Shown: positions 7,187-14,950 of the stretch, piece after piece | Layout of the letters: the number at the start of each line of letters is the position of its first letter | Numbering within the stretch: the stretch's first letter is position 1 | DNA from: Clostridia bacterium | Lineage (GTDB): Bacteria; Bacillota; Clostridia; Oscillospirales; Acutalibacteraceae | Length of the DNA: 35,384 nucleotides | Assembly (NCBI GenBank): GCA_017550625.1 | Contig: JAFZOL010000038.1 | Coordinates: 1 to 35,384 of the forward strand | Direction of reading: 5' to 3' | Translations under genes and position numbers: made by a program | Notes under the pieces: generated by a model | The model's database searches: none | What the model was told of the DNA's origin: nothing | Seen by the model: the letters and a program-made list of their open reading frames with translations, nothing else

Positions 7187-8794
7187 TCATTCTTTTTCGA
7201 TCGTGCGGCGGATCCTTTCCGCTTCGGGGCTTTCGTCGGATTGCCCGATCCACATATCCTCCCACTTGTGGCCGGCGATGCGCTCGAGGCGTTTTTTCTG
7301 GACGTCGTCCACGTCGCAGCGGCCGGTCTCGTGTTTTTCTTTGATCGCGGCCTGCATGGCCTCGTGGTCCTTTTTCTCCATCTTGAACAGGTGGACGAGG
7401 ATGAACGTCATCACGCCGAAGAAGATGGGCAGGTAGGTGAAGAGCAGGCGGATGCCGAAGATCGTTTTCGGGGTCTGGTCGGCCACGGCCTTTTTCTTCA
7501 CGTTATAGCCGAAGCCGGTCTCAAGCGTCCAGCTCAGCGCCCCGCTCAAGAACGAGCCGATGGTTTTCGACACGAACGAGCGGAACGTGGAGATCACGCC
7601 CTCGCGCCGCCGCCCGGTGATGAGCTCGTCCACGTCGGTAACGTCGGGCTGGATGGTCTCGAGCACGAAGCCGGGGCCCGAGAAGCCGAAGTTATAGAGG
7701 ACGGTGGCGAAGAACAGGATGACGCTGGGCGTCTTTTCGCCGACGAAGGCGTAGAGCGCGAGGCCCGCCACCATGATGGGCGTGAACAGGGTGCCCGAGA
7801 TGCGCTTGCCCTTGTAACGGTTGAGCAGATAGTTGACCGGCGAGCCCATGAACTCCGACACGCCCGCGATGATGTTGAGCGTGTTGAAGTGCTTATACTT
7901 GTTCGCGACGCTGATCATGAAATACTGGTCGGCGTAGGAATAAAAGCTGTGCACGAACGAGTTGCACATGGCGATCAGGAAATACTGCCGGAACGCGCGG
8001 TTCGAGAACACGAGGTAGTATTCGTGGAACAGGTATTTCCAGTCCACGGGCGGCACATAGAGCTGGCGCGAATCGGGCTCGGGACAGGTAAAGAAGCTGA
8101 GCACCGTGGGCCAGAAGAACCATAGTGACAGCACGATGCCGCAGAACAGGTATTTGGTCTTGTCCGCGGGCGAGGGGTCGGGCATATTGAAGCCGCCGAG
8201 CATGAGGCCCATGAAGATGAACGACGACACCTGCCCCACCGAGTTCATCGCGTATTCCACGATCTTATACTGCGTGCGCCTGAAGTAGTGCGGCTCGATG
8301 GTGGGCAGCATGGCGTGGTGCGGGATGCTCATCATGGTGTAAGAGGTGGAATAGAGGATGCTCGTGACGAGGTACCACAAAAACGTGTGGTCGATGTTGC
8401 CCTGGCCCGAGATGCCGAACGAGCACCACTTCATCACGTAAGCGAACAAAAACGGGAACGCGCCGATCAGCACGTAGATGCGGTGCTTGCCCCAGCGGGT
8501 GCGCGTGCGGTCGGTGATGAGGCCCATCAGCACGTCGCTCACCGCGTCCACGATGCCGCCGATCATGCCGAGCCTGCCGGAGATCCGAAGCGGGATCTCC
8601 TCGACGAAGCTCATATACTGCTGGTGGTACATGCCGAGGGGATACCCGGCGCCGCCGAGCGTGATGTTGGCGACCGTGTAGGACGCCATGGGCTTGAAGT
8701 ATTCCTTGGCCTCGCCCTCGATGCCGATCACGTCGAAGAGCTTGCCCGCGAATTTCGTGTCTACGAATCTTTTTTTCTCTTTGCCTTTGGACAT
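7187..8794 (-). CDS. GPH-family (MelB-like) sugar:cation symporter
   Basis: Members of the glycoside-pentoside-hexuronide family import sugars with Na+ or H+ through twelve membrane helices. The 535-aa protein shows the family's cytoplasmic motif after helix II: Asp83 and Asp87 region, then DRTRTRWGKHR (95-105). Many hydrophobic helices follow, with a charged C-terminal tail of ~60 residues. The substrate is not predictable. The start at 8794 is chosen because GGGAGG lies 7 nt upstream and the promoter covers the N-terminal end of the longer open frame (to 8854). There is no sugar-hydrolase or regulator neighbour, so no pathway context. Confidence 0.88.
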   Translation of the reverse strand: MSKGKEKKRFVDTKFAGKLFDVIGIEGEAKEYFKPMASYTVANITLGGAGYPLGMYHQQYMSFVEEIPLRISGRLGMIGGIVDAVSDVLMGLITDRTRTRWGKHRIYVLIGAFPFLFAYVMKWCSFGISGQGNIDHTFLWYLVTSILYSTSYTMMSIPHHAMLPTIEPHYFRRTQYKIVEYAMNSVGQVSSFIFMGLMLGGFNMPDPSPADKTKYLFCGIVLSLWFFWPTVLSFFTCPEPDSRQLYVPPVDWKYLFHEYYLVFSNRAFRQYFLIAMCNSFVHSFYSYADQYFMISVANKYKHFNTLNIIAGVSEFMGSPVNYLLNRYKGKRISGTLFTPIMVAGLALYAFVGEKTPSVILFFATVLYNFGFSGPGFVLETIQPDVTDVDELITGRRREGVISTFRSFVSKTIGSFLSGALSWTLETGFGYNVKKKAVADQTPKTIFGIRLLFTYLPIFFGVMTFILVHLFKMEKKDHEAMQAAIKEKHETGRCDVDDVQKKRLERIAGHKWEDMWIGQSDESPEAERIRRTIEKE

Positions 8795-8824
8795 GGTTTC
8801 GCCTCCCGCAAAAAAGATAGGGGT

Positions 8825-8854
8825 ATTATAGCACACCGCGCGGCGCTCTGTCAA
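8825..8854 (-). promoter_or_regulatory. Consensus sigma-A promoter of the symporter gene
   Basis: -35 TTGACA (8849-8854), 18-bp spacer, -10 TATAAT (8825-8830); both hexamers match the consensus perfectly. Confidence 0.9.
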
Positions 8855-8911
8855 CGCGCGGCCCGCAAGGTTTTATAAAGCGTTTCGATGGATTCGATTC
8901 GATAGAATGAT

Positions 8912-8937
8912 AAAGGAGAGGGACTCCCCTCTCCTTT
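8912..8937 (-). terminator. Terminator-like hairpin after the secreted repeat protein
   Basis: A perfect 11-bp stem pairs AAAGGAGAGGG (8912-8922) with CCCTCTCCTTT (8927-8937), with a 4-nt loop. The T-tract after it on the minus strand is short and broken, so termination may be partial. Confidence 0.7.
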
Positions 8938-8951
8938 GGGTTCATTTTGGT

Positions 8952-10001
8952 TCAGAAGCTCAGGCGCATGACCATCAGGCGCAGGGTGACGACCAGCGCG
9001 ACGCCGAACAGCTCGAGCATGACGGGCGGGATGCGGTTTTCGGCGTAATCGAGGTCGGCGATCACGGCGGCGCGGTAGAGCGACAGCACGGTCTCGTTCG
9101 AGGTGCCGGTGAGGCGGATCACCTCGTTCGCCGCCGCCCACACAAGCACGTGCAGGGCGAGCTCGCCAGCGATGTGCTGATAGGTCATCCAATAGTCCTT
9201 GCTCTCGTCGCCGTTTTCGAGCATGGTCTCTTCTTCGCCCGCATAGAGCTTATCCACGAGCGCGCCGAACACGGCGAGGTTCAGGATCTCGGGATGGTCG
9301 GCGATGTTCACGCGAATATACACGGTGCCCTTGCCGTCCTCAATGACCTGATACTTGTAAACGGTCCCGTCCGCGATGAGCTCGGCCAAAGCGTCGGGGT
9401 CGTCGAGCTGCACGAAGACGTATTCGCTCAGGGCGTTGGCGAGGTCAACGAGCGGCAGCTCGCCCTCGGGGAGCTCGGTGTCGTCGTCGCCAATGATTTC
9501 GGAGATCTCTTCGAGATCTTCGGGGCTGACCTCGGGCACGGCGCCGATGGCCTCGTAGAGCTTGATGAGCAGCTGCGACACGGTTTCAAACGCGGCGCTC
9601 GCGTCCGCGGCGACGTCTTCGCTGCCGGCGTATTCGGCGAGCATGCCGATCAGGCTTTGGACGTAACTCAGAAGCCCGGACGCGGCGTCGGACGCTTCAT
9701 CCTCCGAAGCCTCGCCGTCCCCGGCGTCGCCGAGCAGGCCGGTGAACGCCTCAAAAAGCTGCGAAACGATGCCGGTGAGGCCCGACACGATGCCGGAGGC
9801 GTCCGTCTCCCCGTCCCCTTCGCCGCCGAGAAGGCCCGCGAACGTGTCAAGAAGCTGCGAAGCGATGTCCGAAAGCCCCGCGGTGAGGTCGGAGGCCTCG
9901 TCCCCGGCGGCGGGCTCGTCGTCAACGGTCTCGGCAAGCACGGCGGCGGGCGTCACGGCAAGCAGCAGTACCGCCAGCAGCACGGCAAGAATCTTTTTCA
10001 T
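8952..10001 (-). CDS. Secreted acidic repeat protein with C-terminal membrane anchor
   Basis: Not recognised. The 349-aa protein has a classical signal peptide (cleavage expected after Ala23, VLA-ET). An acidic Gly/Ala/Ser-rich region (24-130) follows, in which a ~33-residue unit of the form S-GL-x-x-I-x-SQL-x-x-F-x-GLLG recurs. Residues ~130-320 are more globular. A hydrophobic segment (~328-345) ends in Arg-Leu-Ser-Phe. This suggests a surface protein with its bulk outside and a C-terminal membrane anchor. No sortase motif is visible. The longer open frame to 10307 runs into repeats; the start at 10001 is set by the signal peptide, AGAGGG upstream, and the promoter. Monocistronic. Confidence 0.8.
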   Translation of the reverse strand: MKKILAVLLAVLLLAVTPAAVLAETVDDEPAAGDEASDLTAGLSDIASQLLDTFAGLLGGEGDGETDASGIVSGLTGIVSQLFEAFTGLLGDAGDGEASEDEASDAASGLLSYVQSLIGMLAEYAGSEDVAADASAAFETVSQLLIKLYEAIGAVPEVSPEDLEEISEIIGDDDTELPEGELPLVDLANALSEYVFVQLDDPDALAELIADGTVYKYQVIEDGKGTVYIRVNIADHPEILNLAVFGALVDKLYAGEEETMLENGDESKDYWMTYQHIAGELALHVLVWAAANEVIRLTGTSNETVLSLYRAAVIADLDYAENRIPPVMLELFGVALVVTLRLMVMRLSF

Positions 10002-10032
10002 AAAATATCCCTCTTTCAGAATTGATGGAACT

Positions 10033-10061
10033 ACAATACCACGGATAGGACGGATTGTCAA
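10033..10061 (-). promoter_or_regulatory. Sigma-A-type promoter of the secreted repeat protein
   Basis: -35 TTGACA (10056-10061), 17-bp spacer, -10 TATTGT (10033-10038), on the minus strand. Confidence 0.85.
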
Positions 10062-10516
10062 GAGGCAGCGCGGCGCAGCCTCACGGGTAACATAGATGCC
10101 GCACATCCTTCCCCATTCATATTGATTTCGAAGAAAGGGCAAATCCGGCACTTGGGCGGCGGGGCGCTTGTGGGTAGTACGGCTGCCCACAGCCGTTATT
10201 TCCCTGCGGAGCGGGGTGGGTCGATTTGACGGATACTGACGGGGTATGACAAAACTTGATTCAAATCGATCCCATCCCCGACGCGGGGAAACCCGACGGA
10301 TAGACAACCGTTTCGGGTTCTGTTTGGGCGACGAGCAGACTTCTTCTCATATCTCAATCGTTCATAAAGAATCAAAGTCACAAAACCAGCGACCCCGCCG
10401 ACCGGTTTAATGGAAAAGCACAAATCCATTCTCGCAATGAAAGAGCGCCGACCGAAGCGGGAACCGAGACCGAGCCGCACTACCGGCAGGCGGGATCGCC
10501 GACGAAACAAAAACGC

Positions 10517-10545
10517 TTGACATCTGTCGCGATACGGCGTACGAT
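10517..10545 (+). promoter_or_regulatory. Possible promoter of the RAYT gene
   Basis: -35 TTGACA (10517-10522), 17-bp spacer, -10 TACGAT (10540-10545, 4 of 6 consensus bases). Because the -35 covers the TTG at 10517, translation is unlikely to begin there. Confidence 0.5.
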
Positions 10546-10561
10546 AATCTCGGTGATCGAT

Positions 10562-11068
10562 ATGCGGACGTATGTAAAAGGCTATTATATCAAGACGCAG
10601 CACCGGCTGAAGTCGTTTGATTATTCTTCAAAAAACTCCTATTTTCTCACATTCAATACAAAAGACAACAAGCGCATTTTGTCTGAAATCAAACGGTCCG
10701 ACGACGGGCTGCACACGCTTCTTACACTGACGCCCGAGGGTGAAGCAGTAGACTATTTTATCCGCCGGATCGAAGAAAGCTACGGCGTTGAGCTCGACGC
10801 TTACGTCATTATGCCGAATCACGTGCATATGATGGTGACCGTCCCTTATCACGGGGCGTCGGAAACACAGGCGGATTCCGTCATTGCAAGACTCGTGCGC
10901 TCCACGAAAACGCTCGTATCAAAAAAACTCGGGCGGCAGATCTGGCAGGACGATTATTACGACGTGATCGCGGACACGGAGAAAATATACGACCGCTGCC
11001 TCGATTATATCCGGGACAACCCCGGCGTATGGCTGCGGGATAACGGCGCCGAGCCGCAGATTGAATAA
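10562..11068 (+). CDS. REP-associated tyrosine transposase (Y1/HUH, RAYT)
   Basis: RAYTs are single-strand DNA nucleases related to IS200/IS605 TnpA and are thought to spread REP palindromes. The 168-aa protein has the HUH motif in MPNHVHMMV (His87 and His89), the WQDDYYDVI block (128-136) and YIRDNP (149-154), whose Tyr149 is the expected catalytic tyrosine. All key residues are present. Length fits the family. ATG 10562 was preferred over TTG 10517 because the latter lies in a -35 box; the ribosome binding site is weak. The gene is visibly richer in A/T and in AAA/AAT codons than its neighbours. It stands alone between inverted element ends. An ordinary IS200 transposase is the alternative, but WQ...YD and YIxxNP favour RAYT. 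Confidence 0.9.
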   Translation: MRTYVKGYYIKTQHRLKSFDYSSKNSYFLTFNTKDNKRILSEIKRSDDGLHTLLTLTPEGEAVDYFIRRIEESYGVELDAYVIMPNHVHMMVTVPYHGASETQADSVIARLVRSTKTLVSKKLGRQIWQDDYYDVIADTEKIYDRCLDYIRDNPGVWLRDNGAEPQIE

Positions 11069-11216
11069 AAGAAGAAGGGGTGTTTTGGCGGGCTCGTCGC
11101 CCGGCCGATTACAAAAAATACGATCCTTCCGACGCTTTTCCCCACGTCGGGGAGTCTCGCCGTTCGGCTCAACCCCCACTCCGCAGGGAAATAACGGCTG
11201 TGGGCAGCCGTACTAC

Positions 11217-11404
11217 CCACGGCGCGCACGCCGACAAAACAAAAAAGGCGATATAACCCTTATCCGCGCGAAAGTATCCTGAGCCGATATTATTTAAAGA
11301 GAATTCTTCATCCTTCATTCTTCATTCTTCATCCCACATCCAACACCTTTTTTCATACGCCGCACCGCCGACACTCCACACTCCACACTTCACACTTCAC
11401 ACTC
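11217..11404. repeat. Degenerate short tandem repeats beyond rplQ
   Basis: After ~90 bp without features come TTCATTC/TTCATCC units (11307-11340) and, after a T-run, ACACTCC and ACACTTC heptamers (about 11372-11404). The heptamers grade into one another by single-base changes. No gene is visible. Confidence 0.6.
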
Positions 11405-11436
11405 AAAAAAAGACCTCCCGTGGGAGGTCTTTTTTT
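11405..11436 (-). terminator. Terminator of the ribosomal supercluster
   Basis: Stem AGACCTCCC (11411-11419), 2-nt loop, stem GGGAGGTCT (11422-11430), with A- and T-runs on both sides. Located just after the rplQ stop. Confidence 0.93.
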
Positions 11437-11449
11437 ATTATCATGTGGC

Positions 11450-11791
11450 TCAGACGAGTTCGATGATCGCCATTTCGGCGGCGTCGCCGCGGCGGGGGCC
11501 CGTCTTCACGATCCGGCAATAGCCGCCCTTCACGTCCGCGTACTTCGGCGCGATCTCCGTGAACAGCTTGGCGGCGACGTCCTTCTTGGTGACGTATTCG
11601 AGCGCCAGTCTTCTGTTGTGAAGATTATCCTCCTTGGCGAGGGTGATCATCTTTTCCGTCATCGCGCGGACTTCTTTCGCGCGGGTAACGGTGGTCTCAA
11701 TTCTGCCGTTTTCCAAAAGGAAAGTCACCATCGCGCGCAGCATCGCTTTGCGGTGATCGGTGGTTCTGCCGAGCTTTCTGGTACCGGGCAT
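11450..11791 (-). CDS. rplQ: Ribosomal protein L17 (bL17)
   Basis: Large-subunit protein near the exit tunnel. The 113-aa product starts with the family sequence [19 protein letters not shown] and has the [17 protein letters not shown] block. It ends in the usual compact bacterial form, with no C-terminal extension. It is the last gene of the supercluster, 44 bp after rpoA, and is followed by the terminator. Confidence 0.98.
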   Translation of the reverse strand: MPGTRKLGRTTDHRKAMLRAMVTFLLENGRIETTVTRAKEVRAMTEKMITLAKEDNLHNRRLALEYVTKKDVAAKLFTEIAPKYADVKGGYCRIVKTGPRRGDAAEMAIIELV

Positions 11792-11835
11792 TATAAATCA
11801 CTCCTTACTACCTGATAGGTGAAATGGGGTAAGAC

Positions 11836-12786
11836 TTATTCGTCTTCCTGGCGAAGCGACAGACCGAACTGGGCGAGCTTCTGCACGACCTCGTCCAAAG
11901 ACTTCTTGCCGAGATTTCTGACCTTCATCATCTCGTCTTCGGTCTTTTCGATCAAATCGCCGACCTTGTGGATGTTCGCTCTCTTCAAGCAGTTGAAGGA
12001 ACGGACGGAAAGGTCAAGCTCCTCAACGGTCATCTCGAGCGTCTGCTTGTTGGAATCGTTGTCTTTCACGATCATGATCTCCACGTCGCCGGTCTCTTCG
12101 GACAGGTCGACAAAGAGATTGAGATGTTCGGTGAGGATCTTGGCAGCCAGAGAAACGGCGTCCTTGGCCGACGTGGTGCCGTTGGTCCACACCTCGAGCG
12201 AGAGCTTGTCGAAATCGGTGACGTCGCCGACGCGGGTGTTTTCAACGGTGTAGTTGACCTTGCAAACGGGCGTGTAGATCGAGTCGATGGCGATGACGCC
12301 GATCGGCGGGTTCAAAAGCGCCTTATTGCGTTCAGCCGAATCGTATCCCCTGCCCTTGTCCGCGGTGAGCTCCATCACGATGTGCGCCTCGGGAGACAGG
12401 GTGGCTATATGCAGCTCGGGGTTAAGGATCTCAACCTCGGAATCTGTCTGAATGTCTCCGGCTTTGAGTTCGGTGGCACCGGAAATGTCCACATACATGG
12501 TCTTCGGACCGTTGCCGAAGATCTTGAGAATCACGCTCTTTAAGTTCAGAACGATTTCAGTAACGTCCTCTTTCACGCCTTCGATCGTGGAGAACTCGTG
12601 GAGCACGCCGTCGATCTTGACGGAAGTGATGGCGTAGCCGATGAGCGAGGACAGAAGAACGCGGCGCAGGCTGTTGCCGATGGTGGTGCCGTAGCCTCTT
12701 TCGAGGGGCTCCAGGATGAACTTTCCGTAAGAGCCGTCCGCGGATACTTCGGCAACTTCGATGCGGGGCTTCTCAATTCCAATCAT
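11836..12786 (-). CDS. rpoA: RNA polymerase alpha subunit
   Basis: The alpha dimer nucleates RNA polymerase assembly, and its C-terminal domain contacts upstream promoter DNA and activators. The 316-aa protein has the N-terminal [23 protein letters not shown] assembly region (key part [11 protein letters not shown]). The C-terminal helix-hairpin-helix domain (about residues 245-310) contains [16 protein letters not shown] and [12 protein letters not shown]. Length is normal. A 70-bp gap precedes it, after rpsD. Confidence 0.98.
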   Translation of the reverse strand: MIGIEKPRIEVAEVSADGSYGKFILEPLERGYGTTIGNSLRRVLLSSLIGYAITSVKIDGVLHEFSTIEGVKEDVTEIVLNLKSVILKIFGNGPKTMYVDISGATELKAGDIQTDSEVEILNPELHIATLSPEAHIVMELTADKGRGYDSAERNKALLNPPIGVIAIDSIYTPVCKVNYTVENTRVGDVTDFDKLSLEVWTNGTTSAKDAVSLAAKILTEHLNLFVDLSEETGDVEIMIVKDNDSNKQTLEMTVEELDLSVRSFNCLKRANIHKVGDLIEKTEDEMMKVRNLGKKSLDEVVQKLAQFGLSLRQEDE

Positions 12787-12856
12787 TCAAAACCCTCCTT
12801 ATATTATTGGAACAGAACGTTGCTGCTGTAAGTCGCAGATAAATGCGGCAAAGCGA

Positions 12857-13459
12857 TTATCTCGAATACAACTCAACGATCAGATGCTCTTCGACGTCGA
12901 AATCAACGTCTGCTCTTTCGGGCATTCTGAGAACGGTGCCTTTGAGCTCGTTTCTTTCAAGCTGCAGCCACTCGGGAACGACCACCGCGGGGGCGTCTTC
13001 ACCGGTGAGCTTGGTGAAAAGAACGGACTGACGGCTCTGCTGTCTCACGGCGATGACCTGACCGGGCTTGACCTGATAGGAAGGAATGTTGACCTTTCTT
13101 CCGTCGACGGTGAAGTGACCGTGGTTCACGAGCTGACGCGCCTGGCGGCGGGTCTGCGCGAAGCCGAGATGATAGACGACGTTGTCGAGACGGCGCTCGC
13201 AGAGGATGAGCAGGTTGTCGCCGGATTTGCCGGGCATCTTTTCGGCTCTCTGATAGTAGGAATAAAACTGCTTCTCAAGAATGCCGTAGATGAACTTGAC
13301 TTTCTGCTTCTCGTTGAGCTGTCTCGCGTATTCGGACTGCTTTCTTCTCATGCCGCCCTTGGGGTTGCGGTTGGTGGTCTTCTTCGCGTAACCCATGGTC
13401 GCGGGGGAGATATTGAGAGCTTTGCAGCGCTTTGCGACAGGCTGGTTATTCTTAGCCAT
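12857..13459 (-). CDS. rpsD: Ribosomal protein S4 (uS4)
   Basis: Primary 16S rRNA binder that starts small-subunit assembly; in Firmicutes S4 can also repress its own mRNA. 200 aa. The S4 RNA-binding domain (RRLDNVVYHLGFAQTRRQARQLV, key part RLDNVVYRLGFA-like) lies at about 90-150. The N-terminal zinc-binding cysteines of Zn-type S4 are missing, so this is the zinc-independent form. The open frame extends upstream to 13513, but the MAKN start at 13459 matches the family and has AGGAGG-like sequence before it. Confidence 0.97.
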   Translation of the reverse strand: MAKNNQPVAKRCKALNISPATMGYAKKTTNRNPKGGMRRKQSEYARQLNEKQKVKFIYGILEKQFYSYYQRAEKMPGKSGDNLLILCERRLDNVVYHLGFAQTRRQARQLVNHGHFTVDGRKVNIPSYQVKPGQVIAVRQQSRQSVLFTKLTGEDAPAVVVPEWLQLERNELKGTVLRMPERADVDFDVEEHLIVELYSR

Positions 13460-13482
13460 AATCTCTTTTCCTCCTTGTTGAA

Positions 13483-13887
13483 TCAGACGCGTCTTCTCTT
13501 GGGCGGACGGCATCCGTTGTGCGGGATGGGCGTGACGTCCTTGATCAGCGTGACTTCGAGGCCGGCGGTCTGCAGCGCGCGGATGGCGGCTTCACGGCCC
13601 TGGCCGGGGCCCTTCACGAAGACCTCGACGGTCTTGAGGCCGTGCTCGATGGCCAGCTTCGCGGCGGTCTCGGCGGCGGTCTGCGCGGCAAACGGCGTGC
13701 TCTTTCTGGAGCCTCTGAAGCCCATTTCGCCGGCGCTCGCCCACGAAATGGCGTTGCCCTGCACGTCGGAGATCGTGACGATGGTGTTGTTGAAGGTGGA
13801 CTGGATATGGACTGCGCCCTTTTCGATATTCTTGCGTTCGCGGCGTTTACGGGTCACGCCTTTTTTCGCAGTTGCTTTAGTAGCCAA
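13483..13887 (-). CDS. rpsK: Ribosomal protein S11 (uS11)
   Basis: Platform protein of the small subunit that contacts the mRNA in the E site. 134 aa, with a basic N-terminal tail, the [15 protein letters not shown] strand, [14 protein letters not shown] and [13 protein letters not shown]. The [11 protein letters not shown]-terminus is typical. The start is TTG (MATKATAKK), 8 nt after AGGGAGGG; an ATG 7 nt upstream is out of frame. It follows rpsM by 15 bp. Confidence 0.97.
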   Translation of the reverse strand: MATKATAKKGVTRKRRERKNIEKGAVHIQSTFNNTIVTISDVQGNAISWASAGEMGFRGSRKSTPFAAQTAAETAAKLAIEHGLKTVEVFVKGPGQGREAAIRALQTAGLEVTLIKDVTPIPHNGCRPPKRRRV

Positions 13888-13902
13888 ATTTCATACCCTC
13901 CC

Positions 13903-14271
13903 TTACTTCTTCTTGTTCGCGATCGTCTTCTTCGGGCCCTTGCGGGTGCGCGCGTTGGTCTTGGAGCGCTGGCCCCTCACGGGCAGGCCCTTTCTGTGGC
14001 GGACGCCGCGGTAGCAGCCGATCTCGACGAGACGCTTGATGTCGTAAGCCGTTTCTCTTCTGAGATCGCCTTCGACCTTCACGTTGTGGTCGATATACTC
14101 ACGCAGCTTCGAAACGTCTTCTTCGCTCAGATCCTTGACGCGGACGTCGGGATCCACGCCCGTTGCCTTGATGATGTCAGAGGCAGTTTTGCGACCGATG
14201 CCGAAGATATAGGTGAGAGCGATCTCGATCCTTTTTTCTCTGGGCAGGTCAACACCGGAAATACGTGCCAT
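13903..14271 (-). CDS. rpsM: Ribosomal protein S13 (uS13)
   Basis: Head protein of the small subunit that bridges to L5 and contacts P-site tRNA. 122 aa, starting [21 protein letters not shown] with the helix-two-turn-helix region [10 protein letters not shown]. The basic tail [21 protein letters not shown] is the usual tRNA-contacting extension. ATG start; 35 bp after rpmJ. Confidence 0.98.
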   Translation of the reverse strand: MARISGVDLPREKRIEIALTYIFGIGRKTASDIIKATGVDPDVRVKDLSEEDVSKLREYIDHNVKVEGDLRRETAYDIKRLVEIGCYRGVRHRKGLPVRGQRSKTNARTRKGPKKTIANKKK

Positions 14272-14306
14272 TAAATGATTGCACCTCCATTAATTGCTGT
14301 CGGGGC

Positions 14307-14420
14307 TCAGCCCTGACGCTGCTTGTGCTTGGGATTCTCACAGATGACCATGATCTTGCCCTTGCGCTTGATGATCTTGCATTTCTCGCAGATCTTTTTG
14401 ACAGAAGGTCTGACTTTCAT
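14307..14420 (-). CDS. rpmJ: Ribosomal protein L36 (bL36), zinc type
   Basis: A 37-aa large-subunit protein. The translation begins [15 protein letters not shown] and ends NPKHKQRQG. Zinc ligands Cys11, Cys14, Cys27 and His32 are all present. It sits between infA (41 bp upstream) and rpsM, its usual place in Firmicutes, with an AGGAGG site before the ATG. Confidence 0.98.
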   Translation of the reverse strand: MKVRPSVKKICEKCKIIKRKGKIMVICENPKHKQRQG

Positions 14421-14461
14421 TGTGTATACCTCCTAATTCGTATGAAAGCTTGTGTTGCGTC

Positions 14462-14680
14462 TTATTTGGAACGCCAGGTAATGCGGCCCTTGGTGAGATC
14501 GTAGGGGGAGATCTCCACCGTGACCCTGTCGCCGGGCAGGATGCGGATGTAGTTCATACGCAGCTTGCCGGAAATATGCGCCAAAATCACTTTGCCGTTT
14601 TCGAGTTGGACCTTGAACGCCGCGTTAGGCAGGGCGTCCACGACGGTACCTTCGATTTCGATATTGTCTTGCTTCGACAC
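14462..14680 (-). CDS. infA: Translation initiation factor IF-1
   Basis: Binds the A site of the small subunit during initiation and aids IF-2 and IF-3. The 72-aa product is a single S1/OB-fold domain with the family sequences [34 protein letters not shown] and the C-terminal GRITWRSK. The start is GTG, 9 nt after GGGAGG. Spacing to the KOW gene upstream is 19 bp. Confidence 0.98.
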   Translation of the reverse strand: MSKQDNIEIEGTVVDALPNAAFKVQLENGKVILAHISGKLRMNYIRILPGDRVTVEISPYDLTKGRITWRSK

Positions 14681-14699
14681 TTAACGTTTCCTCCCTTAA

Positions 14700-14948
14700 T
14701 CAATCATGCGTTACGGTGTCCCGCACGCGCGCCAGCGCTCTTCTGAGGCCGGCGTCTCCCGTGAACGCTGCTTCGGGCAGCGTCACGCCGAGCGGACCGA
14801 GGTGGCGGGGGTTCTTGCGCTTGGGCTTATTGAGCCTGTGCTTCTTCCCGTCACATACGTAAACGAATCTGTCGTCCGTTCCGACGACGACCCCGAGGCG
14901 ACCTTTGTCTTTGCCCCGCAGGCTGACGACCACTTCCCTGCCCGTCAT
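14700..14948 (-). CDS. KOW-domain RNA-binding protein (L14e-like)
   Basis: A small 82-aa protein commonly found between map and infA in Firmicutes; its job is not established. The N-terminal KOW motif is VVVSLRGKDKGRLGVVVG, followed by KKHRLNKPKRKNPRHL, a basic stretch suited to rRNA binding. The start at 14948 is inferred from the family and lies 2 bp after the map stop, which suggests translational coupling. The frame is open to a GTG at 14975 inside map, but that start lacks proper ribosome-binding spacing. Confidence 0.88.
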   Translation of the reverse strand: MTGREVVVSLRGKDKGRLGVVVGTDDRFVYVCDGKKHRLNKPKRKNPRHLGPLGVTLPEAAFTGDAGLRRALARVRDTVTHD

Positions 14949-14950
14949 GT

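Larger units (their letters stand above)
10174..11216. mobile_element. RAYT-containing interval bounded by inverted GTAG-hairpin ends
   Basis: The left end is GTAG (10174-10177), T, ACGGCTG-CCCA-CAGCCGT (10179-10196). The right end is its inverse: ACGGCTG-TGGG-CAGCCGT (11194-11211), A, CTAC (11213-11216). Both ends continue inward with TCCCTGCGGAGYGGGG. The left end then has the GGGTCGATTTGACGG / ATTCAAATCGATCCC type of subterminal sequence. The right end has the GGTTGAGCCGAACGG type, exactly as in the complete elements at 27577 and 31273. A third remnant end (CTACCGG, 10481-10487) precedes the transposase gene, so the interval may be a composite of two elements. The precise outer boundary is uncertain, because similarity between copies extends beyond GTAG. 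Confidence 0.75.
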
